Source: Pseudomonadota bacterium
GTDB lineage: Bacteria; Pseudomonadota; Alphaproteobacteria; Rhizobiales; Segnochrobactraceae
Assembly (NCBI GenBank): GCA_023442215.1
Contig: JAEZMP010000033.1
Span: forward strand, 1 to 10,169
DNA: 10,169 bases
Direction: 5' to 3'
Part shown: piece after piece, positions 1 through 5,827 of the stretch
Layout: each line of letters opens with the position of its first letter
How positions within the stretch are numbered: the first letter of the stretch is position 1
The notes under the pieces: model-generated
The model's input: the letters and a program-made list of their open reading frames with translations, nothing else
Database searches by the model: none
What the model was told of the DNA's origin: nothing
Made by a program: the position numbers and the translations under genes

Positions 1-876
1 CTGGCCGTCGACGATCTCCTCGGCGGCTTCCGGAGACTTGGTCATCTCCAGGAACTTGGCCGGGGGAACGCCGTCACCGGCGATGTCGACTTCGCCCTTC
101 TGCAGCCGCAGCAGCGCCACCAGCGGCTCCTGACCGACCTCGATGGTGAAGCTGTTGATGCGCGGCACGCCCTTCTCGAAATAGTCGGGGTTGCGCTCGA
201 ACACGAGCTTCTGGCCGATGGTCCAGTCCTTCAGCGTGAAGGTGCCGGAACCGACCGGCTTCTTGCCGAAGTCGCCGTTCGCCGCCTCGACGGCTTCCTT
301 CGGCACGACCGAGGCGAAGTTGATCGCGAGAACGTGGAGGAAGGTCGCGTCCGGCCGGGAGAGCTTGAACACCACGGTGTCGGCGTCCGGCGTCTCGATG
401 CCGGAAAGCCCGGTCGCCTTGCCGGCGGTGAACTCGTCATAGCCGGCGATGGCACCGAAGAAGCCGGCGCCGGGGCCCTGGGTCTTGGGGTCGACCGCAC
501 GCTCGATCGAGTAATTCACGTCGGCCGGGACGACCTCGCGGCCGTTGGAGAACTTCACGCCCTTGCGCAGCTTGAAGGTGTAGGTGAGGCCGTCGGGCGA
601 GACGGTGAAGCTCTCGGCGAGCGAGGGCACCAGGTCCGGCGTGCCGGGCTTGTAGTCCATCAGCCGGGAAAACAGGCTCTTGATGATCGACCAGTTCTGC
701 CAGTCGTAGCCGATGGCGGGATCGAGGGTGGCGATGTCGTCCTTGTAGGTGACGATGATGTCGCCGCCCTGCGCCTGCGCCATGGCCGGCGTGACGGAGG
801 ACAGCGTCAGCCCCGCGGCCGGCGCGAAGGCGATGGCGGCCGCGAAGGCCGTCGATCGCAACAGTGTCTTCAGCAT
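1..876 (-). CDS. ABC transporter periplasmic substrate-binding protein, family 5 (partial, C-terminus outside window)
   Basis: This is a periplasmic solute-binding protein of the dipeptide/oligopeptide/nickel class (SBP family 5) that should deliver a ligand to the two permeases encoded just upstream. The first 292 residues are visible. The N-terminus is a classical signal peptide: a basic start (MLKTLLRS), an alanine-rich hydrophobic stretch and a probable cleavage site near residue 34 (AMA-QAQ). The mature part begins with DIIVTYKDDIATLDPA and continues with a typical family 5 pattern, including PSLAESFTVSPDGLTYTF, the following LRKGVKFSNG and a VNYSIERAVDP segment. The ATG at 876 is preceded by GAGGG at a 9-nt spacing. 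A 46-bp gap separates it from the preceding permease gene, with no terminator in between, so it is probably in the same operon. The ligand cannot be read from sequence; the AmiC/AmiR genes at the head of the operon suggest an amide, a short peptide or a related nitrogen compound. The family call is firm, the substrate is unknown. Confidence 0.93.
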   Translation of the reverse strand, partial: MLKTLLRSTAFAAAIAFAPAAGLTLSSVTPAMAQAQGGDIIVTYKDDIATLDPAIGYDWQNWSIIKSLFSRLMDYKPGTPDLVPSLAESFTVSPDGLTYTFKLRKGVKFSNGREVVPADVNYSIERAVDPKTQGPGAGFFGAIAGYDEFTAGKATGLSGIETPDADTVVFKLSRPDATFLHVLAINFASVVPKEAVEAANGDFGKKPVGSGTFTLKDWTIGQKLVFERNPDYFEKGVPRINSFTIEVGQEPLVALLRLQKGEVDIAGDGVPPAKFLEMTKSPEAAEEIVDGQ

Positions 877-922
877 GGCGTCTAACCCTCTGTTTGTTTC
901 GTGGCGGATGAAGCGGACGGAC

Positions 923-1843
923 TCACGCGGCGCGGATGCGCGGATCGATCAGCGGCGCGAGCAGATCGGCGGCAAGGTTGCCGAGGACGATGGCGAGGGC
1001 GGACACCAGCGTGACGCCCATGATGATGGGGATGTCGACCTGCTGGATCGCCTGCCAGGCGAGCTGGCCGATGCCGGGCCAGCCGTAGACGGCCTCCACC
1101 ACCACCGTGCCGCCCATGAACTGGCCGATATCGATGCCGATCATGGCGATCACCGGCAGCAGCGCGTTCGGCAGCGCATGGCGCAGTACGACCCGCCGCG
1201 CGGACAGGCCCTTGGCGCGGGCGGTGCGGACATAGTCCTGCCCGAGCACGTCGATCATCGCCGAGCGCACGATGCGGGCGTACCAGCCGGCACCGAGAAT
1301 GCCGAGCGTGAAGGCCGGCAGCACCAAGTGGGCCGGCGTGCCATAACCCGACATCGGGAACCAGCCGAGCGTCGCCGCGAACACGTAGAGCAGCAGCAGC
1401 GCCACCAGGAACTGGGGGGTGGAGACGCCGACGAACGACAGCGTCATCACCATGCGGTCGACCACACCGTTCCGGCGCAGCGCGGCGATCACGCCGAGCG
1501 TGAGGCCGATCGCCACCTCGATGGCGATGCCGGCCGCCATCAGCGTCAGCGTGGCGGGCAGCCGGGCGGCGATCAGCGGCGCGACGGCGGTCTTCTGGTT
1601 GAAGGACCGGCCGAGATCGCCTTGGGCGAGGTTGGAGAGATAGGTCCAGAACTGCTCGATCAGCGGGCGATCGAGCCCGAGCTGATGGCGGATGTTGGCG
1701 ACCGTCGTCGGGGTTGCGTTGCGCCCGGCGAGCAGCACCGCCGGATCGGCCGGCAGCGCGTAGAGCAGGACGAACGTGATCGCCGCGACGCCGACGAGGA
1801 TGAGGATCGCCTGCACCAGGCGGCGGGCGAACAGGGCCACCAT
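923..1843 (-). CDS. ABC transporter permease, DppB/OppB type
   Basis: This 306-residue integral membrane protein is the DppB-type permease half of a peptide/nickel-class ABC importer. Its N-terminus (ALFARRLVQAILILVGVAAITF) is the usual DppB first membrane helix. The cytoplasmic loop that contacts the ATPase (EAA motif) is at about residues 205-232, including RTARAKGLSARRVVLRHALP. The C-terminal family signature VVVEAVYGWPGIGQLAWQAI follows. Length is normal for the family. The ATG at 1843 follows the stop of the DppC-like gene after a single base and has a strong ribosome site (GGGAGGG) just upstream. It should pair with the DppC-like permease to form the transmembrane channel. The ATPase subunits are not in the window and would be expected beyond its left edge. 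Confidence 0.95.
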   Translation of the reverse strand: MVALFARRLVQAILILVGVAAITFVLLYALPADPAVLLAGRNATPTTVANIRHQLGLDRPLIEQFWTYLSNLAQGDLGRSFNQKTAVAPLIAARLPATLTLMAAGIAIEVAIGLTLGVIAALRRNGVVDRMVMTLSFVGVSTPQFLVALLLLYVFAATLGWFPMSGYGTPAHLVLPAFTLGILGAGWYARIVRSAMIDVLGQDYVRTARAKGLSARRVVLRHALPNALLPVIAMIGIDIGQFMGGTVVVEAVYGWPGIGQLAWQAIQQVDIPIIMGVTLVSALAIVLGNLAADLLAPLIDPRIRAA

Positions 1844-1844
1844 G

Positions 1845-2702
1845 TCAGTCCCTCCCGCGCTGCGTCGGGTCGATCAGGTCGCGCAGGGCGTCGCCGACGA
1901 GGTTGAAGGACAGCGCCGTCGCCAGGATCGCGAGGCCGGGGAAGAACACAAGCCACGGCGCCGACTGGAAATAGCTCTGGCTTTCGAACACGATGTTGCC
2001 CCACGAGGGCTCCGGCGGCTGCACGCCGATGCCCAGGAACGAGAGCGTCGCCTCCAGTAGCACGGTGGTCGCGATGCCGAGGGTGCCCCACACGATGGAG
2101 GTCGGCACCAGATGCGGCAGGATGTGGAGCGCGAGCACCCGCAGGTTGCCGGCTCCCATGGCGCGTTCGGCGAGGATGAAGTCGCGCTCGGTCAGCGAGC
2201 GGGTCTCGGTATAGGCGATGCGCGCGACCTGCACCCAGTTCACCATGGCGATCACCAGGGCGACGATCCACAGGCTCGGCTTCAGCAGCGCCGCCAGCAC
2301 GATGGCGAGCAACAGCGCGGGGAAGGCGGTCATCAGGTCGGTGAAGCGCATCAGCACCCCGCCGGGCAGGCCGCCGAAGTAGCCGGCGAGGATGCCCACG
2401 GTGAGGCCGATCAGGACCGCGGTGCCGTTGGCGACGACGCCGATCATCAGCGATGTCCGCGCACCGTAGATCAGGCGCGAGAGGAGGTCGCGGCCGAGGG
2501 TGTCGGTGCCGAGCCAGAACTGGTGCGACGGCGGCAGCGGCGCGCCTTCGAGCGACAGTCCGTCGAACATCTGGTTGTCCGGCGCGTAGGGGGCGAGCCA
2601 GGGCGCGAACAGCGCCGCCGCGACGACACAGGCGATGATGACGATTCCCGCCAGCAGCACCGGACGCCTGACGAGCCCGCCGAGGAGAGTGCCGACCGCC
2701 AT
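1845..2702 (-). CDS. ABC transporter permease, DppC/OppC type
   Basis: This 285-residue inner-membrane protein is the DppC-type permease partner. Family marks include an N-terminal membrane helix followed by a periplasmic segment with LGTDTLGRDLLSRLIYGARTSL, an EAA-type loop near residues 174-200 (AERAMGAGNLRVLALHILPH), and the C-terminal signature EATLSFLGIGVQPPEPSWG. The start at 2702 is chosen because MAVGTLLGGLVRRPVLL is the expected N-terminus and GGAGGT lies 6 nt upstream. A longer open frame to 3140 only reads the ANTAR gene out of frame. The ATG shares one base with the stop of the ANTAR gene (TGATG), which suggests translational coupling. Placing the C permease before the B permease is the reverse of the usual dppABCDF order. 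Confidence 0.95.
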   Translation of the reverse strand: MAVGTLLGGLVRRPVLLAGIVIIACVVAAALFAPWLAPYAPDNQMFDGLSLEGAPLPPSHQFWLGTDTLGRDLLSRLIYGARTSLMIGVVANGTAVLIGLTVGILAGYFGGLPGGVLMRFTDLMTAFPALLLAIVLAALLKPSLWIVALVIAMVNWVQVARIAYTETRSLTERDFILAERAMGAGNLRVLALHILPHLVPTSIVWGTLGIATTVLLEATLSFLGIGVQPPEPSWGNIVFESQSYFQSAPWLVFFPGLAILATALSFNLVGDALRDLIDPTQRGRD

Positions 2703-3280
2703 CAGCCGACCTCCGGCAGGCGATGCCCGCCCGCGAGCAGTTCGACGGCCGCCTGCTCCAGCGTGATACGGCGGCGCATCGCCGACTGGCGGAGGCGGCG
2801 ATAGGCGGCCTCCTCGTCGATCTCGAACGCGCGGGAGATCGTCTCGACGGCGTGGAGCACCACGCCGCGCAGCCGCAGCCGTGCGGCGAGTTCGGCGAGC
2901 TTCTCGCCGGTCGCCCGGCGTTCGGCGAACACGTGCATCGCCAGCACCAGCGCCGGGTAGATCGAGGCCGCGGTGACGGGCTTCGGGATGATGGCGCCGG
3001 CGCCCTGTTCGATCGCCCAGGCGATGCGGCCAGGCGCTTCGGAACCGAGCAGGGCGACCACGGGCACGCGCGCCTCGCCGGGATTCCACGGCAGCAGGCC
3101 GTTCCAGCCCTGATCGGCATCGACCAGCACGATGTCGCACGGTTCGTCCACGCCGAGCGGCGACCAGTGACGCTCGACATTGAGGCCGAGCAGCCGGAGC
3201 TGGCGGGCGAGCCGGTCGACGCCCTCATCCGGGCGGTGGAGGATGACGGCGCTCAGGCCGACGAAGTTCGGCGTGCTCAT
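2702..3280 (-). CDS. AmiR-like ANTAR-domain transcription antiterminator
   Basis: This 192-residue protein is an RNA-binding antiterminator of the AmiR/NasR type, close in length to Pseudomonas AmiR (about 196). Residues 1-115 form a receiver-like domain. It keeps an Asp at the usual phosphorylation position (D54 in CDIVLVDAD) and the K100-P101 pair, but lacks the N-terminal acidic pair (VILHRP instead), so it looks like a pseudo-receiver controlled by protein contact. Residues 115-138 could form the coiled-coil linker. Residues 138-183 are the ANTAR domain, with the signature AYRRLRQSAMRRR and then LEQAAVELL. The ATG overlaps the stop of the AmiC-like gene by 4 nt (ATGA), which fits coupled synthesis and complex formation as known for AmiC-AmiR. 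Its likely target is the hairpin/terminator leader at 4464-4537. The family call is firm; the target is inferred. Confidence 0.93.
   Translation of the reverse strand: MSTPNFVGLSAVILHRPDEGVDRLARQLRLLGLNVERHWSPLGVDEPCDIVLVDADQGWNGLLPWNPGEARVPVVALLGSEAPGRIAWAIEQGAGAIIPKPVTAASIYPALVLAMHVFAERRATGEKLAELAARLRLRGVVLHAVETISRAFEIDEEAAYRRLRQSAMRRRITLEQAAVELLAGGHRLPEVG
2709..2714 (-). promoter_or_regulatory. Ribosome binding site that fixes the DppC-like start
   Basis: GGAGGT lies on the minus strand 6 nt before the ATG at 2702 and inside the last codons of the ANTAR gene. It supports the short permease start over the longer open frame. Confidence 0.8.
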
Positions 3281-4413
3281 GAGACGACCCGCAGGTGAGA
3301 CGACGAGCGCGCATCGCGCGCGCCGGTCAGGTAGGGATCGGCGGCGATCGGCGGACGCGAGGCGATCACGTCGAAGCCACCGTCGCCGTTGATCCGGCCA
3401 AGATGGAACGGCAGGGCGGCATGATTGGTGCGCGGGTCGATCCGCATTGGGCCCTGCACCGTGTGGTGGACCTTGCCGCACACGGCCTGACGGACTTCGG
3501 ATGGCTCGTCCGTGCCGGCGGACAGGATCGCCTCGGCGCAGAGACGGACGGCGGCATAGGCGCCGGAGAAGAAGGAGGAGAAGCGTCGCTCGGTGCCGAA
3601 CCGCGCCGTCGCCGCGGCCTTGAAGGCCCGGTTCTCCGGCGTGTCGAGGCTGTCGAAATAGCAGGCCGCGGCAAGCTGCCCGACGGCTGCGCCGGGGATG
3701 ATCTCGCCCAGTTCGCACTCGGTCAGGTCGCAGCTCACCACGGGGCAGTTTTCCGGGCGGAACGCGGGGTCCTCGCGGGCGAGTTCGTTCATGGCGGCCA
3801 GGAACGCGTAGCTCGACGGGCCGATAAGATTGTTCAGGATGAACGACGGGCGCTGCGCGCGGATTTCCGCGATCAGGCGGCCGATCTCGGTCTCCTCGAT
3901 CGGCAGGAAGCGTTCGCCGACGACCTCGCCGCCGCCCCTTGCCAGCAGCTCGCGGGCGAGGCGGTTCATCTCCCAGCCCCACACATAGTTCGCGCCGAGC
4001 AGGAAGACCCGGCCGCCATGGCGGGGCATGAGATAGTCGAACAGCGGGACCAGGTGCTGGTTGGGGCACGCGCCGGTATAGATGATGTTCTCGTTCGCCT
4101 CGAAGCCCTCGTAGGGGCAGATGTACCACAGCAGCGCGTCGTGCTTCTCGACGAGCGGCGTTACGTCCTTGCGCGCGGCCGAAAGCGCCGTGCCGACGAT
4201 GTGCCGGCAGCCCTTCTCGCGCAGCAGCTCGCGGGCGAGCGTCACATAGCGCCCCGCCTCGCCCTCAGGGTCGGCGACGACGAGTTCCACCGGCACGCCC
4301 TCGCGGGCGAGTTCGGCGGCGGCCAGTTCGGCGCCATCGCGGCATTCGCGGCCGAAGGCGCCATAAGGCCCCGTCGTCGAATAGAGGATGCCGATGCGAA
4401 GGGGCGATTTCAT
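3277..4413 (-). CDS. AmiC-like cytoplasmic ligand-sensing regulator (type 1 periplasmic-binding fold)
   Basis: This 378-residue protein resembles AmiC, the amide sensor that restrains AmiR in Pseudomonas; AmiC itself is about 385 residues. It begins MKSPLRIGILYSTTGPYG with no signal peptide, so it should act in the cytoplasm. AmiC-like stretches recalled from the family are present in order: SAARKDVTPLVEKHDALLWY, CPYEGFE, NIIYTGACPNQHLVPL, an ANYVWGWEMNR stretch, FDSLDTPENRAF, VQGPMRIDPRTNHAALP and the closing IAADPYL. A urea- or branched-chain-amino-acid-binding transport protein is the alternative, but those are exported and are not followed by an ANTAR gene. The ATG at 4413 is preferred over one at 4485, which lies inside the leader terminator. 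The start lacks a good ribosome site: the nearest GGAG is 15 nt away and an inverted repeat abuts the ATG. The ligand may be a small amide or a related compound and cannot be fixed from sequence. Confidence 0.92.
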   Translation of the reverse strand: MKSPLRIGILYSTTGPYGAFGRECRDGAELAAAELAREGVPVELVVADPEGEAGRYVTLARELLREKGCRHIVGTALSAARKDVTPLVEKHDALLWYICPYEGFEANENIIYTGACPNQHLVPLFDYLMPRHGGRVFLLGANYVWGWEMNRLARELLARGGGEVVGERFLPIEETEIGRLIAEIRAQRPSFILNNLIGPSSYAFLAAMNELAREDPAFRPENCPVVSCDLTECELGEIIPGAAVGQLAAACYFDSLDTPENRAFKAAATARFGTERRFSSFFSGAYAAVRLCAEAILSAGTDEPSEVRQAVCGKVHHTVQGPMRIDPRTNHAALPFHLGRINGDGGFDVIASRPPIAADPYLTGARDARSSSHLRVVS

Positions 4414-4425
4414 GGTGCTTGCACC
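4414..4425 (-). repeat. Inverted repeat abutting the amiC-like start codon
   Basis: GGTGC-AA-GCACC directly precedes the ATG and occupies the place of the ribosome binding site. Its two-base centre is too short for an RNA hairpin using the full stem, though a smaller stem could form. It may limit translation or be chance. Confidence 0.35.
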
Positions 4426-4463
4426 GCGCTCCGGATTCGAAACCTGCGCAGGGACCCAAACGC

Positions 4464-4511
4464 AAAAAACCCCACGAAACCGCAACGCCGGTCCGGCGGG
4501 GTCTCGCGGGG
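4464..4511 (-). terminator. Intrinsic terminator inside the leader
   Basis: The 5' arm CCCCGCGAGACC (4511-4500) pairs with GGTTTCGTGGGG (4481-4470) over 12 positions, ten Watson-Crick and two G-U. A nested stem CGCCG-GAC-CGGCG sits in the loop, and six Ts (4469-4464) follow immediately. It lies between the promoter and the first gene of the same operon, which only makes sense as an attenuator. It would end transcription before the amiC-like gene unless an antiterminator acts. Confidence 0.85.
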
Positions 4512-4537
4512 CGAAATTGCCCTTGGCCTCTGCGGCC
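4509..4537 (-). promoter_or_regulatory. Tandem small hairpins, candidate antiterminator (ANTAR target)
   Basis: Hairpin 1 is GGCC-GCAGA-GGCC (4537-4525). After two As, hairpin 2 is GGGC-AATTTC-GCCC (4522-4509), with a six-base loop. Hairpin 2 takes the first three bases of the terminator's 5' arm. Both stems have only 4 bp, so on their own they should lose to the 12-bp terminator and would need a bound protein to persist. Confidence 0.55.
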
Positions 4538-4577
4538 TATGTCAAGCCACCCGAGTGCCTACCGGATAGCCATGCGT

Positions 4578-4605
4578 ACAATATAGGCTGAAGCGCCATT
4601 GTCAA
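4578..4605 (-). promoter_or_regulatory. Sigma70-type promoter of the amiC-amiR-ABC operon
   Basis: A perfect TTGACA (4605-4600) is followed after 16 nt by TATTGT (4583-4578), which matches four of six bases of the -10 consensus. TATATT three bases on overlaps at a shorter 14-nt spacing. The start point would be near 4571. It is the only good promoter seen in the 273-bp gap after mrpG and points at the amiC-like gene. Confidence 0.7.
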
Positions 4606-4647
4606 CGGCGAGCATGCGTTCCGCCTGAACAGCCCGTGTGCCGGTAG

Positions 4648-4673
4648 CCTCTGGCGGCTGCGTCGTCCAGAGG
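4648..4673 (-). terminator. Inverted repeat downstream of mrpG, possible terminator of the mrp operon
   Basis: CCTCTGG (4673-4667) and CCAGAGG (4654-4648) are perfect 7-bp complements around a 12-nt loop, starting 13 nt after the mrpG stop. No T-run follows, so it is at best a weak intrinsic terminator or a 3'-end stabilising hairpin. Confidence 0.4.
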
Positions 4674-4686
4674 GTGGCGCTGCCGC

Positions 4687-5073
4687 TCAGCTTTCCTGCG
4701 GCGCACCGTTGCCGCTGTCGCCGCCCTCCGGATTGAAGGCCGGCACGTCGGTGCGCCCCTCGGTGCGGTCGCGATAAAGCGCGGCGCGGCCGAGCAGCAT
4801 CAGCGTGACAGGCGTGGTGACGGTGACGAACGCCGTGATCAGAAGCTCGTGAATGACCGGCCGCGATTCCAGCACGGAGAAGAAGATCATCGACGCGATC
4901 AGCACGCCGCCGGCGCCCCAGGTGGTGCCGAGGGTCGGCGGATGCAGGCGCTGGTAGAAGCTGCGAAGCCGCACCAGGCCGATCGTGCCGATCAGAGTCA
5001 CGCCGGCGCCGAGCAGAAGAAACAGCGAGACGAGGATAGCCGCCCAGAGCGGCAGATCGGCCGCGTGGTTCAT
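4687..5073 (-). CDS. mrpG: Mrp/Pha monovalent cation/H+ antiporter subunit G
   Basis: This 128-residue membrane protein is the MrpG/PhaG (MnhG) subunit and closes the antiporter operon. Three hydrophobic segments are visible (about residues 9-32, 50-67 and 73-97). The family signature is GTIGLVRLRSFYQRLHPPTL (residues 29-48), where MrpG proteins carry a conserved GxxGLxR...FYxRLH pattern. The C-terminal 30 residues are hydrophilic, rich in Gly, Glu and Asp, and probably face the cytoplasm. The ATG at 5073 overlaps the mrpF stop by 4 nt (ATGA). All Mrp subunits are normally needed for a stable complex and for activity. Identity is clear from both motif and position. Confidence 0.95.
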   Translation of the reverse strand: MNHAADLPLWAAILVSLFLLLGAGVTLIGTIGLVRLRSFYQRLHPPTLGTTWGAGGVLIASMIFFSVLESRPVIHELLITAFVTVTTPVTLMLLGRAALYRDRTEGRTDVPAFNPEGGDSGNGAPQES

Positions 5074-5351
5074 TCGATCACCTCCCCGCGCATCAGGAAC
5101 TTCGCGAGCGCCGCCGTGGAGATGAAGCCGAGCAGCGCGATCACCAGCGCGGCCTCGAAATAGAGCGTGCTGCCGGTGCGGATGCCGAAGGTCAGGAGCA
5201 GCAGCATCGCCGAGACGTAGAGCGCATCGAGCGCGAGCACGCGGTCCTGCGCACGGGGGCCACGGAACAGCCGGAACACGCAACACGCCATGGCCATGAC
5301 GAACATGAGCTGCGCGAGCGTGACCGACCAGAGCAGGATCGTGGCGCTCAT
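5070..5351 (-). CDS. mrpF: Mrp/Pha monovalent cation/H+ antiporter subunit F
   Basis: This 93-residue protein has three predicted membrane helices and is the MrpF/PhaF subunit. The loop after helix 1 carries the family motif FRGPRAQDRVLALD, with D36 and D42 as the acidic residues conserved in the family and tied to ion movement. Helices near residues 44-58 and 63-85 follow. Length is typical (about 90). It overlaps mrpE by 4 nt at its start and mrpG by 4 nt at its end, so E, F and G are likely translated as one coupled block. Confidence 0.95.
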   Translation of the reverse strand: MSATILLWSVTLAQLMFVMAMACCVFRLFRGPRAQDRVLALDALYVSAMLLLLTFGIRTGSTLYFEAALVIALLGFISTAALAKFLMRGEVIE

Positions 5352-5827
5352 TCGAAGATCTCCATGAGGCGCGGCTCATAGCGCTTCTTGATCAGGTCGA
5401 TCCAGTCCTGTTCGTTCTCGAGGTCGAGCACATGGATCAGCAACGTGCCCGTTCTCGAACGGTACTCGACCCAGGCCGTTCCGGGCGTCGCCGTCAGCAC
5501 GCAGGCGAGCACGGCGAGCGCGGTGCGGTCGCGGACGGTAAGGGGGATCGCCACGAAACCCGTTCGCTCCGGCCGGCCGCGCAGCACGATGCGACCGACC
5601 GCGATGTTGGAGCGGATGATGTCGACGAAGACGACGCCGAAAAGCCGGACGATGGCACCCCAGCGCCGCACGCGGGGCTTGTCCGGCTCGAGCGCCGCCA
5701 TGATCCGCGTGGCGACGGCGGCGATCACCGCGCCGAGGATCAGATGCCCGAGCGAGAAGCCGTTGAGCAGGAGCCACATCAGCACGAGCGACGCGGCGAG
5801 TAGCGGATAGGGCAGCAGGCGCGTCAT
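5348..5827 (-). CDS. mrpE: Mrp/Pha monovalent cation/H+ antiporter subunit E
   Basis: This 159-residue protein is the MrpE/PhaE subunit. It starts MTRLLPYPLLAASLVLMWLL, with paired N-terminal helices that include NGFSLGHLILGAVIA. A conserved central part follows (FVDIIRSNIAVGRIVLRGRP), and then the family hallmark VLTATPGTAWVEY and a soluble C-terminal domain ending in the LENEQDWIDLIKKRYE stretch. GGAGG lies 7 nt before the ATG, and the ATG also overlaps the mrpD stop by 4 nt. MrpE is the small accessory subunit of the complex, required for full activity in known systems. Length is usual. Confidence 0.95.
   Translation of the reverse strand: MTRLLPYPLLAASLVLMWLLLNGFSLGHLILGAVIAAVATRIMAALEPDKPRVRRWGAIVRLFGVVFVDIIRSNIAVGRIVLRGRPERTGFVAIPLTVRDRTALAVLACVLTATPGTAWVEYRSRTGTLLIHVLDLENEQDWIDLIKKRYEPRLMEIFE

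Larger units (their letters stand above)
4414..4571 (-). promoter_or_regulatory. Untranslated leader of the amiC-amiR-ABC operon (candidate ANTAR-controlled attenuator)
   Basis: This is the roughly 158-nt leader expected between the promoter start point (near 4571) and the amiC-like ATG. It contains two adjacent small hairpins (4525-4537 and 4509-4522) and then an intrinsic terminator (4464-4511). The second hairpin uses bases 4509-4511, which are also the 5' end of the terminator stem, so the structures exclude each other. ANTAR proteins are known to bind two tandem small hairpins that overlap a terminator, and this operon encodes an ANTAR protein as its second gene. The loops do not match the usual ANTAR target well: the first has five bases (GCAGA) and the second (AAUUUC) has A at position 1 but not G at position 4. 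The attenuator architecture is seen directly; control by AmiR is inferred. Confidence 0.7.

Noticed and set aside
749..1906. Long plus-strand open frame opposite the ABC genes (385 codons)
   Set aside because: It lies antisense to a clear DppB-like permease and encodes a low-complexity His/Arg/Asp/Gln-rich product, the usual artefact of GC-rich coding DNA read backwards.
4443..4452. Palindrome CCTGCGCAGG in the leader
   Set aside because: It is only ten bases, has no loop and is easily expected in DNA of this composition; no partner element was seen.
4414..4485. N-terminal extension of the AmiC-like protein to an ATG at 4485
   Set aside because: The extension would start inside the terminator loop, has no ribosome site and adds sequence unlike AmiC.
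4517..4545. Second perfect TTGACA at 4545-4540 as another promoter
   Set aside because: At a 17-nt spacing the -10 position reads GGGCAA, and no good -10 exists within 16-18 nt. It lies inside the proposed leader.
3295..4569. Plus-strand open frame opposite the amiC-like gene
   Set aside because: It is antisense to a recognisable gene and runs through the leader terminator. No family resemblance was seen.
4687..5379. Longer reading frame through mrpG from 5379
   Set aside because: The upstream portion is mrpF read out of frame. The ATG at 5073 gives the normal MrpG N-terminus and overlaps the mrpF stop by ATGA.
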